Positions 57,446 to 64,000 of a stretch of DNA of 64,000 nt are shown in pieces. Position numbers and translations under genes: made by a program. The stretch covers positions 5,204,309 to 5,268,308 of the forward strand of contig NC_047065.1 of assembly GCF_902459465.1 (NCBI RefSeq), read 5' to 3'. Every line of letters begins with the position of its first letter. Positions within the stretch are counted from its first letter, which is position 1. The notes under the pieces were generated by a model. That model saw only the letters and a program-made list of their open reading frames with translations. It ran no database searches and had not been told where the DNA came from. The DNA is from Asterias rubens (Eukaryota; Echinodermata; Asteroidea; Forcipulatida; Asteriidae).

Positions 57446-60400
57446 AAGCACCACTGAACTGTAGAAGCAGCAGAGTTGTGCAAACGTGTGTGCCGGTCGG
57501 TGTGGCCAACTACTATCTGGAAAGTGTGACGACCTAATGATCCAAGAGTTAATGGTTGGGTAAGCATTTTATTAAGTGAAATCTTGTTAATGTGGCGCTG
57601 GTAGTCTGTCTTACCGGTGTCCTACCTTACATGATTGACAAACTATTTCAACTTTCTCGATCTCCAACAAAAAAACGAAACCTAACAAAGAAAGGATTTA
57701 GTTGCCTGTTGAAGTCTTTGGGGGCCTGTATCAAAAGTGTCAAGGACTGAGGACCATTGCACTTTTTGCACATTTTTTACCCGATCATTTTGTTATCCTA
57801 AGTTGGTACCCGTCTCTCTATACTGTTCCTGTGTAAACGGGTCTACTTTTTGAGCAACTTCTCTACACTGGACATCCTCTTCTGATCTGAGGGAGCCTCT
57901 GAACTTGACGGATGACGGAGACTTCTACCCAGATGTTGGTGCGAGGGTCGGAGAAACGAGATTCTGAACATGGCTATTCACATTTCAATCAGGTACTCAG
58001 GCTTTTACATTGGTTTCACTTGTGTTAAGAAGTTTTGACTGTATCAAAAGGAGATATCAAAGATGACATTGGGATTGTGTAGGAAGTTAACAGGGTCCTT
58101 TATAGAAGAAACATCGTCGCTTAGATAGATGCCGTTGTGCATTAGGTAATTGTAACTGGTTCATTTTTCAGCCACAGTAGGTTGTATGTACACTCCTTCG
58201 TCAGTTAGAATAGTGTTTAGATTTTAGATTTAGTTAAAACCCCTGCTGAACTGGTTGACAATATTCAGTCTATGACGTTAACTATTGGTCTATTTCAGTG
58301 ACCAAATAACTAGGTTGTTCATTGTAGGTTTTGAGTGGTCAGCTTGATGACAGATTCTACAGTAGGTATGTTAACGACAATCAGTTGAGGAAATGATTTA
58401 CAAATGATGTTGACCAATAGACATTGCTTTTTTAACAAATACTGCCACTGTGGTGCGCATGATTTGTATACATTTTTCATAAACGTAGTTGTTTAGCTGC
58501 AGTAGGTGTTTTCAATCTTTCAGGGTATTAATTATTGATAATTGTGAACAGTTTTTACAACTGGTTAACCCTTTTCCAGCTGAACATGGGGACGACACTC
58601 GGGCGATTTACAAACACTCGCAAAATGTGTTCAGCCGCAATGTTTGAATCTTGTCTCTCTAGTTATTTAGGCTGTTAAAGTGACAAAGACACTAATATTT
58701 TGACAGGTTCTAAAAAGAGTTGGCAAGTTTAAGATATGTAACCCGTAGAACTGTTGGGAACAAATGCAACCTACTAGTTTTTTGTCAGTACAACAATTGT
58801 ATTATTTTTTTTAAAGATCTCTTTGAAACGAGACAAATTTTGTGCGATGTCCATCAATTATTTTATGGTTAACATGAGAATGTCTCAACATGTACAACAT
58901 CGAAGTGTACAATGGATCAAACTATTAGCGTATTAGCAGTTTTAGTGTAGACTTATTCAGTTAAATAACCTGGCTAGGTAGTTATAGGAAGCATAAACAC
59001 TAGTCCAGTATTAGTGTAGAATTATTAAACAAATAACTCAATTAGTTATTGCTCAATTTGCTTGTTAGCTTGATTTTGTTATGCCAAAAAGACACAGCAG
59101 GAATAGGTAATCTAAATAAGACGTCACTTTGTTACTTAGTCATGCACTGTTTACAGAATCACAGGTGTCTTTCTAGATGGAAAATACACCCAAGTTATCA
59201 GCAATCTTATCGTCACTGATAAAACCTAAGTTTTCCGACATCGACGTCAGATTCATTTTTATTCAAAAACATTGCAGTTTATAATTGGTACGAAATAATT
59301 AGTTTGCAGTGGTTGGTTTGCAGATTTACATGAAGTTAATCAGTAGGAGTAGTTGTTGATCCTAGATGTTCAATACTTTATTGGGAGTTTATCAACAATT
59401 TGTAGTTCCGTAGGATTTGAAACTTTGTTGTACTTAACTTAGGATCTTATCGTCACTGATAAAACCTTAATTTTCCGACATCGATGTCGGACTCATTTTT
59501 ATGCAAAAACATGGTAATTTGAAATTGGTGCGGAAATCATTAGCAAGCAGTTGTTGGTTTGCAGGCTTACATCAAGTTAATCAGTAGGAGTAGTTGTTGA
59601 TCCTAGTTGTTCACTACTTTATTGGGACTTCATTAGCAATTTGTAGTTCTGTAGGAATTGAAACTTTGTTGTACTTAGGAGTTTAGAATTTGTTTAGAGA
59701 TAGGTTAGGGTTTTTTTAAGAGTTTTTTTTTCTCAGTCTAGTTATCCTTCATAAACCCAATGTCATCTACAATATCTCCTGTAATGATACTCAATGCAAT
59801 GAAGATGCAAATCTGATGTTTGTGTATAACCTCACTTTTGACTTTGAAATTTGACTTCATTTGAACGTGTAATCACACACACTGTTAAAATGTTGCGATG
59901 TTTTAACAAATCCAAAACTTATGAAGAAGTGTAGTACTTCTAATGCAAGTGAAACCAATACATTCCTGAGTATGCTGTTAATTTTGAAAAGAACATGCGT
60001 ATTTTAGTTCTTTTTTTTGTGCTTGTTGTTTAAGTTCAGCCGCCATGTTGGAATCTTGTTTCTCTGATCAGCGCATCATCATCTGGGTTGAAGTCTTCGT
60101 TATTCTGATGGTACAGGACTCAATCGGTGACGGAGTGGAAGCGTCCTTTTACACTTCAACCAAAATTCAAACTTGAAACTTTACTCCAAGAACTTAGCGA
60201 CGTGTTTGCCCGAACAGGGGAAGACGTCCGATGGTACACTAGATACAGATTCATCAAACATTTTAACGGGCAACATAATCCTTTCCGACTTTTGTTTTGG
60301 ACTTTGAAAAAAAATCTTAAGTTTGTTTTTGGCTTCGAACTTTTAAAAAACAATCTTTTTAGTTTGTCAATCATGTAAGGCAGGACATTGGTAAAACAGA

Positions 60401-60558
60401 CTATCAATGAAACATTAACTTGATTTAACTTAATAAAATGCTTTCCTTCCATTAATACTTAGATCATTTAGTCGCTTCACTTTCTAGATAGTAGTTGGCC
60501 ACACCGACCGGCACACACGTTTGTGCAACTCTGCTGCTTCTACAGTTCAGTGGTGCTT
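57446..60558. mobile_element. 3.1-kb element bounded by 200-bp inverted repeats
   Basis: Left arm 57446-57645 and right arm 60360-60558 are reverse complements over their whole length. Their outer ends read AAGCACCACTGAACTGTAGA, a highly similar core contains TGTGCCGGTCGGTGTGGCCA, and the inner ends read CTTACATGATTGACAAACTA. The outer 90 bp are the best conserved. The interior has no ORF of useful length and holds its own 240-bp duplication. No target-site duplication is evident. It is either a large non-autonomous transposon with long termini or an inverted duplication. Confidence 0.8.
59205..59680 (+). repeat. 240-bp tandem duplication
   Basis: ATCTTATCGTCACTGATAAA begins copies at 59204 and 59444. 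Both continue through TTTTCCGACATCGA and AATCAGTAGGAGTAGTTGTT to TTTGTTGTACTTA. They have diverged by scattered substitutions. It is inside the 3.1-kb inverted-repeat element. Confidence 0.9.
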
Positions 60559-60929
60559 AAAAAAATCAAAAAAATGCCTTAAAAAACGCCTTTTTTATAT
60601 AGACTAAGTCAGCCAAAAATATTTCTCGTGCCGTTGTACGGTTCGAAATTAACTGCGTTAAAAGTTTGGCCCTACCCCCCCTATTATTAAAATCATGATC
60701 AACCAAATGCACCCCCTATAGGGGTGCAGAAGAGACTGTATCCCATAGCAATGTACACCAACAACTAATCAACTAGAAATTTGCACATGACACTTATACA
60801 AGGCGTCAAATTCAAATTACCATTAGATTGTATTGCTAGGTACATCAAAATGGAATGCAGCCCCTTATTAAAGGTATCGTCTTATAGCTTGTTGTGACTT
60901 TAAAGAACAATAAAATGAAGTCCCATTGT

Positions 60930-61332
60930 GGACTTAGTCATTTTTTGACCAAATCACTAGCCATTGTTTGTACTTAGTCATTTTTTGAGCAGAAACTCAT
61001 AGTCAATGTTTGTACTTAGTCTTTTTTTGGACTTAGTCGTTTTTTTGACAAAAACACTTAGTAATTATTGACTTTCTGTGTCCTATTGTGGACTTAGTCA
61101 TTTTTTGACCAAAACACTGGCCATTGTTTGTACTTAGTCTTTTTTTGGACTTAGTCGTTTTTTTGACAAAAACACTTAGTAATTATTGACTTTCTGTGTC
61201 CTATTGTGGACTTAGTCATTTTTTGACCAAAACACTGGCCATTGTTTGTACTTAGTCTTTTTTTGGACTTAGTCGTTTTTTTGACAAAAACACTTAGTAA
61301 TTATTGACTTTCTGTGTCCTATTGTGGACTTC
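60930..61332 (+). repeat. 118-bp minisatellite rich in ACTTAGTC
   Basis: About three units with GGACTTAGTCATTTTTTGAC, CACTGGCCATTGTTTGTACT and CTTTCTGTGTCCTATTGT. Unit starts at 61091 and 61209 give 118 bp. Each unit itself holds three diverged ACTTAGTC(A/T/G)TTTTTT sub-repeats. Confidence 0.93.
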
Positions 61333-63151
61333 AAAAACTTTCCAAGATTGAGATTATAAAGTCACAAAACAAGCTATAAGATGCTGCCTTTCAGAAGATA
61401 CAACATTGGTAGTTACGCTATTGTGAATTGAACTTATAAGTTTAATGCGGTAACATGCATTACCTTAAATTTTGGTTAGCATGCAAGTAAACATTCATCT
61501 AAATGTCCACTTGATGTAAAAACTGTATTGGGTTAAACAATAAATAAAGACATTTGTTTTGAAAACGCTGCAAGTATGAGATAAAGTTTTTTGTGTCAAA
61601 ATTTGTGCACTCTATGTGCAGTATATGAATACCAATGTTGTACCTTCTTTATAAGTAAGAAATAGAACCTGTAAACCATAAAGGAGTCAAATTTAATTAG
61701 ATTTGTTTGAAAAGATACAAAAAACGCTTTGATTCTGTAAATATTCTGAGTTCTTGTAAGGTGAAGAAAAAGCACGAAACCAAAAAGTTAATTCATGAAA
61801 CTAGTTTTTTTGTTAGCCATGTAGACTCCTTTTGGATAAAACAGGTTACATTTCTTCCTTGGTTGATCATTTATATTTCTTAGCTATGGTGGTCATTTGC
61901 CAGCTGATATTTCTTCTCGGATATTTTGGGGGTTTAAGTTGAATTTTGAAACTACACATTTTCAATAATTTTAATAAAAAATAGTATGAATTGAAAGCTG
62001 TATTTTACAAATACAATTTTTGAATTGTGGCACTTGACAAGTGCATTACAAAAAAAAACATTTTGAAATAATTTCAATGAGGTTTTCAAACAGTTATAAT
62101 ACATCAACTGGCATAATTTCCAACCATCAATTTAAGCAACTATCAAAATGAATAGTAAGGAAGCAATAGGAGTGCCAAAGCACCCACAAAAACAAAATTT
62201 GTTTTAATTAAAACATTAAGGAAACATAACATACAACATAGTCATAATCAAGTTCTTGAGGTTGGGGTGGGTGGGGGTAATGTCTAACAGTGTGGATGCA
62301 CTAATTGAGTGTTATTGTTTTCTTTCTTTGGAAGACATTTAAAGTTTGTTCAAATAAAGTCTTGAAAATTCAAATAAACAATCTAGTCTGGTTTGCTTAT
62401 TATTTTCTGATGAATCCTAATATTTTGACAATTATTGGTTCTATGAATAGCTTATAACTCTGATGCCTTCTTGGTGTTGATGAATTAATTAAAAATAACT
62501 TTTAGAAAATAATTAAGGTTGGGATAATTTTGGTATTATCAAACAACAGTCTCCTCACTTGGTGTGCCTCAATAAATGCATGAACAACAAACCAATGGAA
62601 GTTTTGGCTAAAATGGTCATCAGAGTTGAAAACAAATTATGAAAGAAAACCCAATATTCCATGCATGAAATTGTGTGCTTTTAGATGCATGAGAAAAGCT
62701 TTATGCCTGAAGCCTTCCTCAGATTCAAACTTTTGGGTGTGAAATTGTTTTTACCACTTTCCCTAAAACTACATTTTTAGTTTAAAGGGTGTTTTTCCAA
62801 CAACATTTTTGTAATATGACCAGTGCTCTAACGTTTTCATGGTAATTAGTTTTTGGAGTAACTACCATGTATCAGATGAACTGTACTGCTATTTAATAGA
62901 ATGCTTTATTATCAAACTAATTTTTTTCTCTAAAAATCCTTGGGGGCTGACCTAAATGAAAGTTTGTAATAGAAATTTAACTGATTCTTCGGAGGCCCCA
63001 CAAAAAAAGAAGTCCTAAATAATGTGGGTCTTAGGAGAAAAAAAAAAGTATGAGAGAAAGTTTGGCAAAAGTGTAAAATATTCTGGCACTACAGCTAGTA
63101 ATAGAAAATGATACATTTTGGTTGCCTTACAGAATGGTTGAGGCTTTGTAC
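61333..63151. other. AT-rich non-coding stretch
   Basis: No coding frame supported. Between about 62530 and 62880 there is a very diverged family A MITE (CTCCTCACTTGGTGTGCCTC, then AAATTGTGTGCTTTTAGATGC). The rest is AT-rich with no named feature. It is probably an intron of, or the flank to, the minus-strand gene that begins at 63152. Confidence 0.45.
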
Positions 63152-64000
63152 CTCAGTGACTGCTGTTGTGGCTGTAAAGTCTGCTAAGATGCAGGGAGAG
63201 GCAGCATACACTTGATGAAAGGCAAACATCAGATTCCACGAACTCTGAAAAAGAACAAAATTATATTTAGAGTATGGATGTAAATTAGTGTTCATACAAA
63301 TGAGGGGATATAGAAAGCATAAGGCATTGGGGAAATTACTGCATGTTCAGGGGCCTTTAAATTGTCTCCACATGACATGTACATAGCCCAGATTGGACTC
63401 CTCCGATGCAGGCAACGCGACGGAGTCCAGGGTATAAAGGTCCCGTACCAATGCGAAATTTTTACAGTGGCACTGACTGACGTCCTACCAGGGCTAGATA
63501 TGTACAGTACTTCATGTCGGCAAATATAATTCCCAACACACAAGAAAACAATTTGAAGACAAATATGTGCACCTTGTGATTTTACTCTTTTAGTCTTAAA
63601 ACTTGCATTGAAGGAGTTGAAGAAACAAAAAACGTATAGTGTAAAGCGTCAGAAATCATCAGCAAAATTGATGTGGGTCTATCCGTCCCTAACAATATTT
63701 TCCTCACTTGTATTGAGCGAGAATTCAGTGGTTTAATAAACATTTTAACACAATCTATGTTTCTTCGAATTTGTCTTGGGTATCATAAGCTGACAATGAT
63801 TTGACTGTTACATATTGCCAAGACAATATTGTCTTAGAAAACCCCTCAAATTTCCTCTTTTGCATTAACACATGAATCATTTACCTGATTAAGAAGATTC
63901 TATCAACATCCGTGCAGTTCTCATCGTGGAAGTTGTTGAGTTTTGATGTCGGTTTTCGATGTAAATAGTTGCAGAAAATATGTTTTTTCTCCACACACAC
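63152..64000 (-). CDS. Two exons of an unrecognised minus-strand gene, partial
   Basis: Exon a, 63885 to beyond 64000, is open to the window edge and contains EKKHIFCNYLHRKPTSKLN, FHDENCTDVDRIFLI and a donor AG|GTAAAT. Exon b, 63152-63242, continues in frame from an acceptor TTTTTCAGAG as SSWNLMFAFHQVYAASPC, then ILADFTATTAVTE, and a donor GAG|GTACAA. The phases match (2 then 0) when the second AG is used as acceptor. Well-spaced Cys and aromatic residues make this look like real protein, but I do not recognise the family. The start codon lies beyond base 64000 and further exons must lie below 63152. Confidence 0.55.

Noticed and set aside
60127..60378. 83-codon ORF inside the 3.1-kb inverted-repeat element
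   Set aside because: It ends just inside the right arm, has no transposase motif and is the only ORF of that size there. Too weak to call a gene.

Overview
This window is animal genomic DNA, most likely from an echinoderm and probably a sea star. Coding sequence is split into many short exons with GT-AG introns. The two recognisable proteins are ordinary animal orthologues (VPS4 and NPEPL1). The DNA between exons is full of short inverted-repeat (MITE-like) elements, tRNA-derived SINEs and minisatellites. The echinoderm call rests on my general familiarity with these repeats and is less certain than the gene calls. There are no bacterial operons, CRISPR arrays or phage genes. Layout: (1) 512-10427, plus strand: the 3' part of a gene for a secreted, probably GPI-anchored protein with an F5/8 type C (discoidin) domain and a kringle. 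It has thirteen exons in the window, and its 5' end lies before base 1. (2) 10428-14014: intergenic DNA with a large hairpin element, one GGCCCAAT-ended element and two TGACGTCA (CRE-type) sites upstream of the next gene. (3) 14015-27153, plus strand: a complete VPS4 AAA-ATPase gene of 11 coding exons and 447 residues, with every splice phase checked. Its introns hold many repeats, including a fresh 409-bp tandem duplication. (4) 27154-33067: the convergent space between VPS4 and NPEPL1, repeats only. (5) 33068-45952, minus strand: a complete NPEPL1 (M17 leucyl aminopeptidase family) gene of 12 coding exons and 523 residues. Its introns hold a 92-bp minisatellite broken by a 480-bp inverted-repeat transposon, several TTAA-flanked MITEs and nested insertions. 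A CRE site lies about 65 bp upstream of its start codon. (6) 45953-54300: repeat-rich DNA, one likely plus-strand exon (49216-49319) and a five-fold tandem array of about 0.8 kb units, each carrying an exon-like block; the gene is not recognised. (7) 54900-61330: a 93-bp minisatellite, a 3.1-kb element bounded by 200-bp inverted repeats and a 118-bp minisatellite. (8) 63152-64000, minus strand: two spliced exons of an unrecognised gene that runs off the window.

The genes do not form a functional unit. VPS4 disassembles ESCRT-III in the cytosol, NPEPL1 is a predicted metallo-aminopeptidase, and the first gene encodes a cell-surface or extracellular protein. I found no evidence for a dedicated new multi-gene system. 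The most unusual points are the discoidin/kringle/GPI-tail architecture, the tandem duplication of that gene's GPI-signal and 3'UTR segment, the five-copy exon array and the 3.1-kb long-inverted-repeat element.
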